The position numbers and the translations under genes are program-made. DNA of 64,000 nt from Bacillota bacterium. Its GTDB lineage: Bacteria; Bacillota; Clostridia; Acetivibrionales; DSM-1351. The stretch lies in assembly GCA_023393115.1 (NCBI GenBank), contig JAEWMS010000028.1:1-64000 (forward strand), given 5' to 3'. This document shows positions 42,300 to 51,853 of the stretch, piece after piece (the first letter of the stretch is position 1; each line of letters starts with the position of its first letter). The notes under the pieces were generated by a model. That model saw only the letters and a program-made list of their open reading frames with translations. It was not told the origin of the DNA and searched no databases.

Positions 42300-44690
42300 T
42301 CAACTCTTGGCAATTCTTTGGGCTATGGCCATAATGGCCTGCCCCAGAGCTATACCCCCGTCATTTGCAGGAACCTGTGAATGAGTAAATACCAGAAAAC
42401 CATTTTTCTCAAGCAAGTCTGTGCTCATAGCCAACAGTGTCAGGTTCTGGAATACTCCTCCGCTGAGTACTACTCTGTTGATTAAGCTTGTCTCTCTGAT
42501 AAAAATACAGCCTTTCAGTACTATATCAGCTACAGTGGCATGAAACCTTGATGAAATATGTTCAAGGGTGTTACCTGCTTCAATATCCTGGAGCAGCTGT
42601 CTTATTACCACATCCGTCCTGACCGCAAAGCCCCCTGCTTCATCGGCGCTAATAGCTACCTCATAGGGCTTTGCAGCTCTATCCCTTGCGTAATACTCCA
42701 ATTCTATGGCAGCCTGTCCTTCATAGCTTATGTCGGTCTTGATGTTCACCAAAGCGGAGACAGCATCAAAAAGTCTTCCCATACTGGAGGTTTCGGGACA
42801 GTTTAGTTTCTTCTCCAGCATTTTTATTGTAAAAGCAATATCACTGGAGTTAATTCCAGTCAGCAAACGAAAATCCTGAGTGCATTCTCCTGATATCTTG
42901 TAGTCTACATAATTCAAACTATCAGCCATATACAAATATCCCAATGCCATTTTCCAGGGATGCTTAACCGCAGAATCGCTGCCGGGCATCATTACATATT
43001 GTAGCCTGCCTGCACGTTCAAAGCCGTAATAACCTCCCTGAAAAAATTCTCCTCCCCATATCTTGCCGTCCTCCCCATAACCTGTACCGTCAAAGGATAC
43101 ACCGATAACCTCTCCCGAAAGCTCATTTTCAGCCATACAGGAAGCAATATGGGCTTTATGATGCTGTATCCCTGTTTTGAATGCAGCCTTCTGCTCAAGG
43201 CCGTATTGAGTTGAGAAATAGTTGGGATGCATATCAAAGGCAACAATTTCAGGATTAATCTCGAACAGCTTTTTAAAGTGTTCAACGGCATGGACAAAAG
43301 CTGTGTTGGTGCTTTCATTTTCAAGATCACCTATATGGTGACTGAGATAGAACATATTATCTTTATTCAGACAGAAGACATTTTTCAGTTCGCCTCCGCA
43401 GGCCAGCACAGATGGTATTCTATCAACACCGGTTCTACCCAGCAATTTCTGAATATCTAGTTTTAAAGGCTTCGGCACATAGCCTCTAGACCTCCTGATA
43501 ATATACTCTTTATCTTTGAAAACTCTCGTCACAGAATCATCAGTTCTTATATAAATCTCCCGGTTATTAATTAAAAATACATCTGCAATTCCAACAAGCC
43601 CTTCTACAGCTTCCCTATCTGTGAAGAAAATCGGTTCACTACTTATATTCCCGCTGGTCATTACCAGTATTTCAGGAAAATCACTTTGGCTGAACAATAT
43701 GTGGTGGATAGGGGTATACGGAAGCATAACTCCCAGGTAACTGTTTAAATGTGCTATTTCATCAGGAAGCTCCACCCCTTCCTTTCTCTTGAGCAAAACA
43801 ATGGGGGCGGCAGGAGATTCAAGTATCTGCTTTTCCTTTTCACTGATGTGGCAGTAATTTTCTACCGTTTCCAAATCCTTCAGCATGAGAGCAAACGGCT
43901 TATCGTCTCTGTGTTTCCTGCTTCTCAGTCTCTTTACAGCCTTTTCATCCAGTGCATTACAGGCCAGGTGATAACCTCCGATACCTTTTATGGCAGCAAT
44001 TTTGCCCGAAACGATTATTTTTGTAATGTAATCAAGGCACTGCTCAGAATACGTCTGACTTGAATTTACCTTACTTATGTTTTCATTGATGTTTAGTTCC
44101 GATACAATATGTCCCGTTTCATCTGCAATTTGCAGTACCGGTCCACATTCATGGCAGGAAACGGGCTGTGCATGATACCTTCTGTCGGCAGGGTTGACAT
44201 ATTCCTGCCTGCATAGACGGCACATTTCAAAACATCCCATGGTTGTTTTATCTCTGTCATAGGGAATGTCCTTTATAATAGTAAACCTGGGGCCGCAGTT
44301 GGTACAGTTGATAAACGGGTACCTGTACCGTTTATCCATGGGATTTTTCAGTTCATTTATACAATCATTACAGGTACAAACATCAGGTGAAATAAATATC
44401 TGTCCTTTTGAAACAGTTTCACTCTCTTTTATTTCAAAATTCTTAAAACCAATAAGAGGCAATGCTTCGTAGTTTACAGATTCTATTTTTGACAGAACCG
44501 GTGCTTTTGACTCTATAGATTTGATAAATTCAAGAAGTGTAGCTTCCGCAGTTTCTATCTCAATTACAACACTACTGTCTGTATTACCTACCCAACCGTC
44601 TAAATCCATAGCTTTTGCAAGATTATAAATAAAGGGCCTGAAACCCACACCCTGAACTATACCTGTTATTATTATTCTGTACCTTTCCAT
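42300..44690 (-). CDS. hypF: HypF, carbamoyltransferase of [NiFe] hydrogenase maturation
   Basis: This 796-residue enzyme makes carbamoyl-AMP from carbamoyl phosphate and passes it to HypE. Domains in order: acylphosphatase-like (about 1-90, GIVQGVGFRPFIYNL), two zinc fingers (about 105-185, CTCNDC, CTNCGPR, MCRLC, CHECGP), YrdC-like (about 210-395) and Kae1-like (about 410-796, with HHKAHIASCMAEN). All key motifs are present. The ATG has a modest ribosome site. It starts 48 bp after ribF, so it may be transcribed with the nusA-infB-ribF block. It is the first of hypF-C-D-E; hypA and hypB are not nearby. Confidence 0.97.
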   Translation of the reverse strand: MERYRIIITGIVQGVGFRPFIYNLAKAMDLDGWVGNTDSSVVIEIETAEATLLEFIKSIESKAPVLSKIESVNYEALPLIGFKNFEIKESETVSKGQIFISPDVCTCNDCINELKNPMDKRYRYPFINCTNCGPRFTIIKDIPYDRDKTTMGCFEMCRLCRQEYVNPADRRYHAQPVSCHECGPVLQIADETGHIVSELNINENISKVNSSQTYSEQCLDYITKIIVSGKIAAIKGIGGYHLACNALDEKAVKRLRSRKHRDDKPFALMLKDLETVENYCHISEKEKQILESPAAPIVLLKRKEGVELPDEIAHLNSYLGVMLPYTPIHHILFSQSDFPEILVMTSGNISSEPIFFTDREAVEGLVGIADVFLINNREIYIRTDDSVTRVFKDKEYIIRRSRGYVPKPLKLDIQKLLGRTGVDRIPSVLACGGELKNVFCLNKDNMFYLSHHIGDLENESTNTAFVHAVEHFKKLFEINPEIVAFDMHPNYFSTQYGLEQKAAFKTGIQHHKAHIASCMAENELSGEVIGVSFDGTGYGEDGKIWGGEFFQGGYYGFERAGRLQYVMMPGSDSAVKHPWKMALGYLYMADSLNYVDYKISGECTQDFRLLTGINSSDIAFTIKMLEKKLNCPETSSMGRLFDAVSALVNIKTDISYEGQAAIELEYYARDRAAKPYEVAISADEAGGFAVRTDVVIRQLLQDIEAGNTLEHISSRFHATVADIVLKGCIFIRETSLINRVVLSGGVFQNLTLLAMSTDLLEKNGFLVFTHSQVPANDGGIALGQAIMAIAQRIAKS

Positions 44691-44737
44691 AAATTGCCCT
44701 TTCTTGCCCTTTCAGCGCAGGTCAGAGTAAATATTCC

Positions 44738-45685
44738 TTAACACTCTGAAACTACATCCTCAATTTCAAGATATTCTTTTGCAACAGTCATATCTTTTGA
44801 TATTTGTTCCTTCAGAAGTTCTACGGATTTGAATTTTTCCTCATCTCTGATTTTCTTAAGGAAGAATACTTCAATTTTCTTACCGTAGATGTTCCGGTTA
44901 AAATCTATAATATGCGTTTCAACAGTTTTTTCCTTAACATCCTCGAAAGTCGGATTATAGCCTACATTTGTCATACTGTTATATAGTTTTCCGTCCAGTA
45001 GTGTTTTTGTTATATAGACACCGTTGGCAGGAAGCACCAGATACCTTTCGGGATGAATATTAGCTGTGGGAAAGCCTATGGTATTGCCTATTCTTCTGCC
45101 ACTTACAACCTCCGCAATTATGGAATAATTTCTTCCCAAAAGCTTGTAGGCAGTTTCCAGTTCCCCATTGATTATGCACTGCCTTATTCTTGTACTGCTG
45201 ATAACTTCATTGTCACATTTGATGGCAGGGATTACTACCACTCTGAAACCATACTTTTGACCCAGTTCCTTAAGCAAGGCTACATCGCCCTCACCCATAT
45301 ATCCGAACCGGTAATCGTAACCTGCCACTGCCAGCTTTATATTTAGTTTATCAATCAGAATTTTTTTTACAAATTCCTCAGGTGAAAGTCTTGAGAATTC
45401 CTCATTAAACTCATCAAAATAAAGGTAATCCAGATTAATTTCTCCGAGTAATTCCGTTTTTTTCTGTTCGGTCAATAAAAGTGGGGTAATAAGTTTTTTT
45501 CTTATAATATTCTCAGTATGCTTTGTAAAGGTATAAACTATTGAAGACAGGTTATTAAGCTGAGCTTCGCGTATAAGTGTGTTTATCAGAGCCATGTGTC
45601 CGATATGTAATCCGTCAAAATTACCGAGACCGACTCCTGTTTTATTATTAAAGCATTTGTTATCATTAGCATGAATTACCTGCAT
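44738..45685 (-). CDS. ribF: RibF, bifunctional riboflavin kinase / FAD synthetase
   Basis: This 315-residue enzyme converts riboflavin to FMN and FAD. The N-terminal nucleotidyltransferase domain has GNFDGLHIGH (about 21-30) and STRIRQCI. The C-terminal kinase domain has GRRIGNTIGFPTANI. The ATG follows TAGGAGGTTAAG. In Firmicutes ribF normally follows truB, as here; rpsO and pnp, which often come next, are replaced by hypF. A complete protein. Confidence 0.96.
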   Translation of the reverse strand: MQVIHANDNKCFNNKTGVGLGNFDGLHIGHMALINTLIREAQLNNLSSIVYTFTKHTENIIRKKLITPLLLTEQKKTELLGEINLDYLYFDEFNEEFSRLSPEEFVKKILIDKLNIKLAVAGYDYRFGYMGEGDVALLKELGQKYGFRVVVIPAIKCDNEVISSTRIRQCIINGELETAYKLLGRNYSIIAEVVSGRRIGNTIGFPTANIHPERYLVLPANGVYITKTLLDGKLYNSMTNVGYNPTFEDVKEKTVETHIIDFNRNIYGKKIEVFFLKKIRDEEKFKSVELLKEQISKDMTVAKEYLEIEDVVSEC

Positions 45686-45707
45686 CTTAACCTCCTAAGC
45701 CATTTTA

Positions 45708-45766
45708 TGGCTTTGAGCCAACATTGTGGCTTTAAACTATTGTGGCTTTGACATTTTAGTGGCTTT
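45708..45766. repeat. Four copies of TGGCTTT in the ribF-truB spacer
   Basis: TGGCTTT is found at 45708, 45727, 45743 and 45760, with similar flanks (CATTTTA or ATTGTG before the core). It is a degenerate direct repeat of 16-19 bp in a 126-bp gap. No function is evident. Confidence 0.65.
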
Positions 45767-45811
45767 CTTTGCACCTTATCAATGGTTCCTCTGCATTTTA
45801 AGCTGCTTTAA

Positions 45812-46759
45812 CTACTCTTTAAAAAACTTCTTGGATCTAAGGCACCTGGTTTCACCATTATTAAAGAATTCACCTATACCTAAAAAATTGCCATTACTAT
45901 CATATACCCTGATAAAGGTGTTAGAATCAAAATTTGAATTATTTACTTGAAGCCAAACACCATTACTATATTTAAAAGTATCCTTCTCATCAAGCCGCAT
46001 AATGTTAAGTTCTTCAAACACTGTTTCCACCGGTATTAATTTCTGCTCAAGCTGTTTAGTGGCAGAAAGTTCTTTAATCTCTTCAAGGGTTAGAGCAGTT
46101 TCCAGGCTGTATCTTCCTGCTTTGGTCCTTATTAGAAAAGACATATGCCCTCCGCAGCCAAGCTTCTCTCCGATGTCATGGCACAGAGTCCTTATATAAG
46201 TACCCTTTGAACAATGCACCTCAAAAAGAGCTTTTTTGACTGTCCTCTTTTCAGCAAATTCCTTGTCAGTAGTTCCGGGCAAATAAGCCTGTTCCTCCCA
46301 GATTCTAACTATTTTTATGTCATAAATTTTAATCTTCCTGGGCTGCCGCTCAACTGTTTGGCCTTGTCTGGCCAGATCGTACAGTTTTTTGCCTTCAATT
46401 TTTATAGCTGAGTACATGGGCGGCAGCTGGTCAGTTTCACCAATAAAACTCAGTATGGTATCAGCTATTCTTTCATTGTCTGCCTCAACCTCATGTGAAT
46501 ATATTACGTTCCCTGAGGAATCCTGTGTATCAGTGGCTGAACCCAGTGTAAGCTCGGCACGGTAAACCTTATCTTTATCAATTATAAACTCAATTGCCCT
46601 GGTGGCATTTCCCAGACAAATCGGCAATACTCCTACTGCTGACGGATCCAGAGTTCCGGTGTGGCCAATTTTTTTCTGACCAGCCGCCCTTCTTAGAAAG
46701 CTTACAACATCAAAGGAAGTCATACCGGCAGGTTTAAGTACATTTATTATTCCGTTCAT
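45812..46759 (-). CDS. truB: TruB, tRNA pseudouridine 55 synthase
   Basis: This 315-residue enzyme isomerises U55 in the T-loop of tRNAs. The catalytic aspartate is in KIGHTGTLDPSAVGVLP (Asp38). GIINVLKPAGMTSFDVV and SKGTYIRTLCHDIGEKLGCG are conserved. The C-terminal part (about 250-315) is a divergent PUA-like region. The ATG follows AAAAGGAAAAT. It lies 28 bp after nrnA, in the normal Firmicutes order. Confidence 0.96.
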   Translation of the reverse strand: MNGIINVLKPAGMTSFDVVSFLRRAAGQKKIGHTGTLDPSAVGVLPICLGNATRAIEFIIDKDKVYRAELTLGSATDTQDSSGNVIYSHEVEADNERIADTILSFIGETDQLPPMYSAIKIEGKKLYDLARQGQTVERQPRKIKIYDIKIVRIWEEQAYLPGTTDKEFAEKRTVKKALFEVHCSKGTYIRTLCHDIGEKLGCGGHMSFLIRTKAGRYSLETALTLEEIKELSATKQLEQKLIPVETVFEELNIMRLDEKDTFKYSNGVWLQVNNSNFDSNTFIRVYDSNGNFLGIGEFFNNGETRCLRSKKFFKE

Positions 46760-46787
46760 ATTTTCCTTTTATCATATCTTTTATTGT

Positions 46788-47741
46788 TTATAGTTTTTCC
46801 CTAATAGCTGCGGTTAATCTTTCTTTAACCTCCTGCAAGTTACCCTTTACCGTACAACCTGCGGCCCTTTTGTGACCTCCGCCGCCAAAAGCTGCAGCAA
46901 TTTCCGAAACATCAACATAGGTTTTGGATCTCAAATTAATTCGTACCTCGTCGGTATTTTTTTCTTTTACCAGAAGAGAAACTTCTACACCTTCAATTGA
47001 TCTACCTATATTGACAATACCGTCACAATCCTCATCATTGGCACCAGTTGACTGTAAGTCGGCCTGTGAAATAACAACTACAGCCAGCCTGCAGTCATCC
47101 GAAAGTTCCAGTTTTTCTATTGCTTTTTGTGTGAGCTTAAGTTTTGTATATGTTGTATTGTCAAAAATCCTTTGAGAAAGTTCTCCGATATCTATTCCTG
47201 TTGCTAAGAGTTCTGCTGCTATTTTATGTGTCTCGGCAGTTGTATTGCTGTATTTAAATCCACCCGTATCAGTTGAAATAGCTGTGTATAAACAAGTAGC
47301 CATATCTCTGTCGATTGGATATTTTAATTCTTGTAACAAGGTATAAACGATTTCACCAGTAGAAGCTGACGCGGCGTCAACAAAATTATTTAAGGCAAAT
47401 TTTGTATTTGTAATATGATGATCAATATTGATGGTACAGGGAGCTTTAAAAAAAGCTTCTCCTCTGGTTCCCAGCCTTCCTACATCACCGGTGTCCAAAG
47501 CGATATTTACATCCATTACTTCATCCTGAGCGTCATAGAAACATGTAAGTTCATTACCTGATAAGAACCTGTAAACTGTAGGAGTATTCTCCTCAACATA
47601 TACTACTGCTTTTTTCCCGGCATTTCTCAATGCAAGAGCCAGTGCCAAAGACGACCCTATAGCATCTCCATCTGCTGATACATGTGGAAAAATTGCAACT
47701 CCCCCTGCTTCAGCTATAAGTTTGATTATTTCGCTATCCAT
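46788..47741 (-). CDS. nrnA: DHH/DHHA1 phosphoesterase, NrnA-type oligoribonuclease/pAp phosphatase
   Basis: This 317-residue enzyme degrades short oligoribonucleotides and 3'-phosphoadenosine-5'-phosphate. The DHH family motifs are HVSADGDAIGSS (20-31), DTGD and NIDHHITN. The C-terminal DHHA1 domain ends with FGGGGHKRAAGC. The ATG follows GGAGGGAAAA. Placement between rbfA and truB is standard in clostridia. Some members cleave cyclic dinucleotide products, which is a possible side activity. Confidence 0.94.
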   Translation of the reverse strand: MDSEIIKLIAEAGGVAIFPHVSADGDAIGSSLALALALRNAGKKAVVYVEENTPTVYRFLSGNELTCFYDAQDEVMDVNIALDTGDVGRLGTRGEAFFKAPCTINIDHHITNTKFALNNFVDAASASTGEIVYTLLQELKYPIDRDMATCLYTAISTDTGGFKYSNTTAETHKIAAELLATGIDIGELSQRIFDNTTYTKLKLTQKAIEKLELSDDCRLAVVVISQADLQSTGANDEDCDGIVNIGRSIEGVEVSLLVKEKNTDEVRINLRSKTYVDVSEIAAAFGGGGHKRAAGCTVKGNLQEVKERLTAAIREKL

Positions 47742-47798
47742 TTTTCCCTCCGTTTAATACTGCGACAAATACACTTATTGAGAAACTTATTGTATAAT

Positions 47799-48152
47799 TT
47801 ATTCCCCATATTCCTTCTTAGCATCATCCAACAGCTTGTTGATATATATTCCATGTTCAATAGATGTGTCCAGCTCAAAATGTATTTCCGGAGTATACCT
47901 TAATTGCAGCCTATGTCCAAGTTCGCGCCTGATAAAGCCCGCTGCACTTTTTAAGGCACTTATGGCATTCTTCTTTTGCTCATTGTCACCTAAAACGCTT
48001 ATATACACCTTTGCATATCTTAAATCCTTTGTAACATTGCAGGATATAATACTAACCATATTTGGAAGTCTGGGGTCCTTCAGGTCATTTTGAATTATGC
48101 TGCTTATTTCCTTCTTTACCTCTTCAGAAATCCTGACTATTCTATCAGCCAT
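47799..48152 (-). CDS. rbfA: RbfA, 30S ribosome-binding factor
   Basis: This 117-residue KH-like protein binds the 30S subunit and helps mature the 16S rRNA 5' end, important in the cold. The start is ATG 48152 (MADRIVRISEEVKKEISSII), nine bases after GGAGG; an in-frame start six codons upstream (48170) is not supported. It lies 156 bp after infB, with a hairpin between them (48251-48288). Confidence 0.95.
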   Translation of the reverse strand: MADRIVRISEEVKKEISSIIQNDLKDPRLPNMVSIISCNVTKDLRYAKVYISVLGDNEQKKNAISALKSAAGFIRRELGHRLQLRYTPEIHFELDTSIEHGIYINKLLDDAKKEYGE

Positions 48153-48250
48153 AAAATCTATCCTCCGCATTTCATAAATTAATCTTCAACAAAATATTGA
48201 GATATGAGTTATATATAGTATTGCCAACCGCAAAAAATAATAAATACACA

Positions 48251-48288
48251 AATAGGTTGAATTGGAATTTAATCCACTTCAACCTATT
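48251..48288 (-). terminator. Hairpin after infB, possible partial terminator
   Basis: AATAGGTTGAA (48251-48261) pairs with TTCAACCTATT (48278-48288). On the minus strand it is followed by TTTGTGTATTTATTATTTTTT, a broken U-tract. It may reduce readthrough from infB into rbfA. Confidence 0.5.
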
Positions 48289-48307
48289 CCAAAATACTTA
48301 AATGCTC

Positions 48308-51300
48308 TTATCTCTTTACTTCTTCCATTACAAAGGCTTCAATAACGTCGCCTTCCTTAATATCATTGAAGCGTTCAATAGAAACACCGCATTCAAATCC
48401 AGTTGCAACTTCCTTCGCATCATCTTTAAATCTCTTAAGAGATGCAAGTTTTCCTTCATGAATAACGATACCTTCTCTAACAACTCTGACCTCCGAATTT
48501 CTCTGAACCTTACCGTCAGTTACATAAGCACCGCCGATGGTTCCGATTCCGGAAACCTTGAAAATCTGTCTAATTTCAATGTGACCAAGTACAACTTCTT
48601 TATACGTTGGCTCAAGCATACCCTTCATAGCTGCCTGAACATCTTCGATAGCTTTGTAAATTACACTGTACAATCTCATGTCGACTTCAGCATTCTTTGC
48701 TGCTTCAGTAACATTTGCACCTGGTCTTACGTTAAAACCGATAATGATTGCACTAGATACCTGAGCAAGAGTAACATCTGATTCGGTTATGGCTCCAACA
48801 GCACCATGAATTGTTCTAACTCTTACTTCATCATTGCTAAGTTTTTCAAGAGACTGTTTAACAGCTTCTACAGAACCCTGTACATCAGCTTTGATAATAA
48901 TATTCAAATCCTTAACCTTACCCTCTTTAATTTGTGTAAACAAATCTTCAAGTGTAACTTTTGCAGTGGACTTGAACTGTTGCTCTTTCTGCTTGAACTT
49001 TCTCTTTTCAACCAGCTGTTTGGCAACCTTTTCATCTGTTACGGCGTAAAATACTTCGCCGGCTTCAGGAACTTCATTCATACCAAGGATTTCAACAGGC
49101 ATTGACGGCCCAGCATTTTTTATACTGAGACCCTTGTCACTTGTCATAGCCTTGATTCTACCAAAAGCAGAACCTGCTATCATCGAATCCCCAGTTTTTA
49201 AAGTACCTCTCTGAACAAGAACTGTCGCAACAGGTCCTCTTTCCTTATCAAGTTTGGCTTCAATTACAGTTCCTTTTGCCTGTCTGTCAGGATCTGCTTT
49301 TAATTCAAGCATGTCAGCAGCTAAAAGCACCATTTCAAGTAACTGGTCTATATTTTCTCTCTTCTTTGCAGAAACCGGAACCATTATTGCATCTCCGCCC
49401 CATTCTTCTGCAACGATACCATATTCGGTAAGTTCCTGTTTCACCTTATCAGGATTTGCTCCAGGCTTATCAATCTTGTTTATAGCAACAATTATTGATA
49501 CATTTGCAGCTTTAGCATGGTTTATCGCCTCTATAGTCTGAGGCATAACTCCATCATCTGCAGCAACAACAAGTATTGCGATATCAGTAACCTGAGCACC
49601 TCTGGCACGCATAGCGGTAAACGCTTCGTGACCCGGTGTATCGAGGAAAGTAATAGTTCTGTCATTTGCTTTTACTGTATAAGCACCTATGTGCTGGGTT
49701 ATTCCGCCTGCTTCACTGTCAATAACGTGAGCGCTTCTTATAGCATCCAGCAATGATGTTTTACCATGGTCAACGTGACCCATGACAACAACTACAGGTG
49801 GCCTTGGCTTTAACTTTGATTCATCCTCTGTTTCAACATCATCAAAGAGGATATCTTCCTCACTAACCTGGACAGCTTTCTCAGTCTTTACACCGAATTC
49901 TTCAGCAATAATTGTTGCTGTTTCGAAATCAACATCATTGTTTAATGTAGCCATTACTCCATAATTCATCAACTTCTTAATAATTTCAGTTGATGTTTTC
50001 TTCAATGATTCAGCTAATTCTTTAACAGTCAGAGTATCAGGTATTGTTATTGAAGTAAGAACTGCCTTAGGTGGAATATACTTTTCCTGTACCTTTTCCT
50101 TCTTGTTTCTTGGTAGTCTTTTCTTCTTGCCATCATCGCTATAGAATTCATCAAAGATGTAATCTTCATTGAGTATTTCTGAGACGCCCTTCTTTTCGAT
50201 TACAATCTTCTGTGGCTTAAACTTCTGTTTCTTATCGGCAGAAGCCTTTGGTGTCTCTTTTTTCTGTTTTTCTTCTCTCTTGAAGTTCTTATCAATATCC
50301 TTGCTCTGGAATTCCCTTCTTGCTTCATTCCTCAATGAATCGGATTGCTCCTGAGCAACAGTGACATCAGGCTTTGGAATGTCCAGGCCTTGTTGTCTGT
50401 ACTGACCTTGAGGTCTATCACCTTGAGGTCTGTTATACTGACCCTGTGGTCTGTCACCCCTGTTGTACTGACCCTGCGGTCTGTCGCCTTGAGGTCTGTT
50501 ATACTGACCCTGTGGTCTGTCGCCCCTGTTGTACTGACCCTGTGGTCTGTCACCTCTATTGTACTGCCCCTGAGGTCTGTCACCTTGTGGCCTGTTGTAC
50601 TGACCCTGCGGTCTGTCACCTTGTGGTCTGTTATACTGGCCCTGTGGTCTGTCTCCCTGAGGTCTATTGTACTGGCCCTGCGGTCTATCACCCTGTGGTC
50701 TGTTATACTGGCCCTGTGGTCTATCACCCTGGGGTCTGTCACCTCTATTATACTGACCCTGCGGTCTGTCACCCTGGGGCCTGTCGCCTCTGTTATACTG
50801 ACCTTGCGGTCTGTCGCCCCTGTTGTACTGACCCTGTGGTCTATCACCCTGGGGTCTGTCGCCTCTGTTATACTGGCCTTGTGGTCTGTCGCCCTGAGGT
50901 CTATTGTACTGCCCCTGTGGTCTATCACCCTGGGGCCTGTTATATTGACCCTGCGGTCTGTCTCCTTGAGGTCTGTTATACTGGCCTTGCGGATGGTCAC
51001 CCTGCGGTCTGTCAGCTTGTGTTCTATCAAGCTGTGGTTTGCTTTCAGTAACTGAGGCTTCCAAAGAAGCGTCTGCTTTTGGGGACTCGATACCTTCATT
51101 GTTTCGAGCTGTTTCGGCTACTGCATTTTGATCCTTAGGTTCAATGATTGTGTTTGATTTCATATCCACTCTTTCAGCTACATTTTCATTATTTGTTTTA
51201 ACTATTTCGTTTATATCAACTTTTTTAGCTACATTTGCATCAATTTGATCATTATTCTCCAACACAATCTTTTCCTCTTTTTTGATGTCCTCAGGCTTTA

Positions 51301-51853
51301 TATTTTGCTTTTGGGCTGTAGGATCATCATGTTGAACAGCTGGAGTCTTCACAACATTTTTATTATTTTCGAGAGCCTTATCGTTCTTGACTACAGGTTT
51401 ATTCTTGAAATCAGGTTTACTGTCTCGTACAAAACCCGGTCTTAACCCAGATGTACTGGAGTCAGATTTAAAGTAATTAGGCTTAGCGGTAGACTGATTT
51501 ACTTCTTTTTTCATATAATTACCACGGTCAGGAGTAGTTGCTTCTCCCTTGCTGTCAATTACAATTTCTGTGGTTCTAATTATTCTTGGAGCACTTTTCA
51601 TATCCTTTTTAACATCTTTCTTCTTGTCAACGGTATGAGAAGACTCTGCAGAAGTAACCTTCTTTTCATCATCCTGCTTCTTTTCATCATGCTTTATTAC
51701 ACCAATATGTTTGTATAGTGCATCTAACTCATGAGGTTCAAGAAGGCTCATGTGATTTTTTACATTTATATTTATCTCAGCAAGCTTTTCCATCAACCTT
51801 TTACTTGTTGTATTAAGTTCTTTGGCAAGCTCGTAAATTCTTGCTTTATCCAA
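48308..51853 (-). CDS. infB: Translation initiation factor IF-2 with a long PQGQY-repeat N-terminal region
   Basis: This 1181-residue GTPase brings fMet-tRNA to the 30S subunit. The N-terminal IF2_N module (about 1-52, ARIYELAKELNTTSKRLMEKL) is followed by charged linker sequence. A repeat tract (about 278-486) has roughly 17 copies of a PQGQY core with NRPQGDR or NRGDR spacers. A second IF2_N-like module lies near 600. The G domain (about 688 on) has GHVDHGKT, DTPGHEAF and NKID; domains II-IV follow. The start is TTG 51853 after GGGGGTG; an ATG 7 codons upstream has no ribosome site. The length is far above the usual 700-900 residues because of the repeat. Confidence 0.97.
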   Translation of the reverse strand: MDKARIYELAKELNTTSKRLMEKLAEININVKNHMSLLEPHELDALYKHIGVIKHDEKKQDDEKKVTSAESSHTVDKKKDVKKDMKSAPRIIRTTEIVIDSKGEATTPDRGNYMKKEVNQSTAKPNYFKSDSSTSGLRPGFVRDSKPDFKNKPVVKNDKALENNKNVVKTPAVQHDDPTAQKQNIKPEDIKKEEKIVLENNDQIDANVAKKVDINEIVKTNNENVAERVDMKSNTIIEPKDQNAVAETARNNEGIESPKADASLEASVTESKPQLDRTQADRPQGDHPQGQYNRPQGDRPQGQYNRPQGDRPQGQYNRPQGDRPQGQYNRGDRPQGDRPQGQYNRGDRPQGQYNRGDRPQGDRPQGQYNRGDRPQGDRPQGQYNRPQGDRPQGQYNRPQGDRPQGQYNRPQGDRPQGQYNRPQGDRPQGQYNRGDRPQGQYNRGDRPQGQYNRPQGDRPQGQYNRGDRPQGQYNRPQGDRPQGQYRQQGLDIPKPDVTVAQEQSDSLRNEARREFQSKDIDKNFKREEKQKKETPKASADKKQKFKPQKIVIEKKGVSEILNEDYIFDEFYSDDGKKKRLPRNKKEKVQEKYIPPKAVLTSITIPDTLTVKELAESLKKTSTEIIKKLMNYGVMATLNNDVDFETATIIAEEFGVKTEKAVQVSEEDILFDDVETEDESKLKPRPPVVVVMGHVDHGKTSLLDAIRSAHVIDSEAGGITQHIGAYTVKANDRTITFLDTPGHEAFTAMRARGAQVTDIAILVVAADDGVMPQTIEAINHAKAANVSIIVAINKIDKPGANPDKVKQELTEYGIVAEEWGGDAIMVPVSAKKRENIDQLLEMVLLAADMLELKADPDRQAKGTVIEAKLDKERGPVATVLVQRGTLKTGDSMIAGSAFGRIKAMTSDKGLSIKNAGPSMPVEILGMNEVPEAGEVFYAVTDEKVAKQLVEKRKFKQKEQQFKSTAKVTLEDLFTQIKEGKVKDLNIIIKADVQGSVEAVKQSLEKLSNDEVRVRTIHGAVGAITESDVTLAQVSSAIIIGFNVRPGANVTEAAKNAEVDMRLYSVIYKAIEDVQAAMKGMLEPTYKEVVLGHIEIRQIFKVSGIGTIGGAYVTDGKVQRNSEVRVVREGIVIHEGKLASLKRFKDDAKEVATGFECGVSIERFNDIKEGDVIEAFVMEEVKR
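50394..51020. repeat. Coding tandem repeat in infB encoding (NR)(PQ)GDRPQGQY units
   Basis: About 630 bp of imperfect in-frame tandem units of 10, 12 or 15 codons, all ending PQGQY. Synonymous changes between copies show that the tract is not brand new. Because stops are missing in several frames, long artefactual reading frames appear on both strands. Confidence 0.95.

Noticed and set aside
50332..51099. Long reading frames on both strands across the IF-2 repeat (also 50345-51055 and 50374-51051)
   Set aside because: They arise because the repeat lacks stops in several frames; there is no ribosome site and the IF-2 frame is clearly the coding one.
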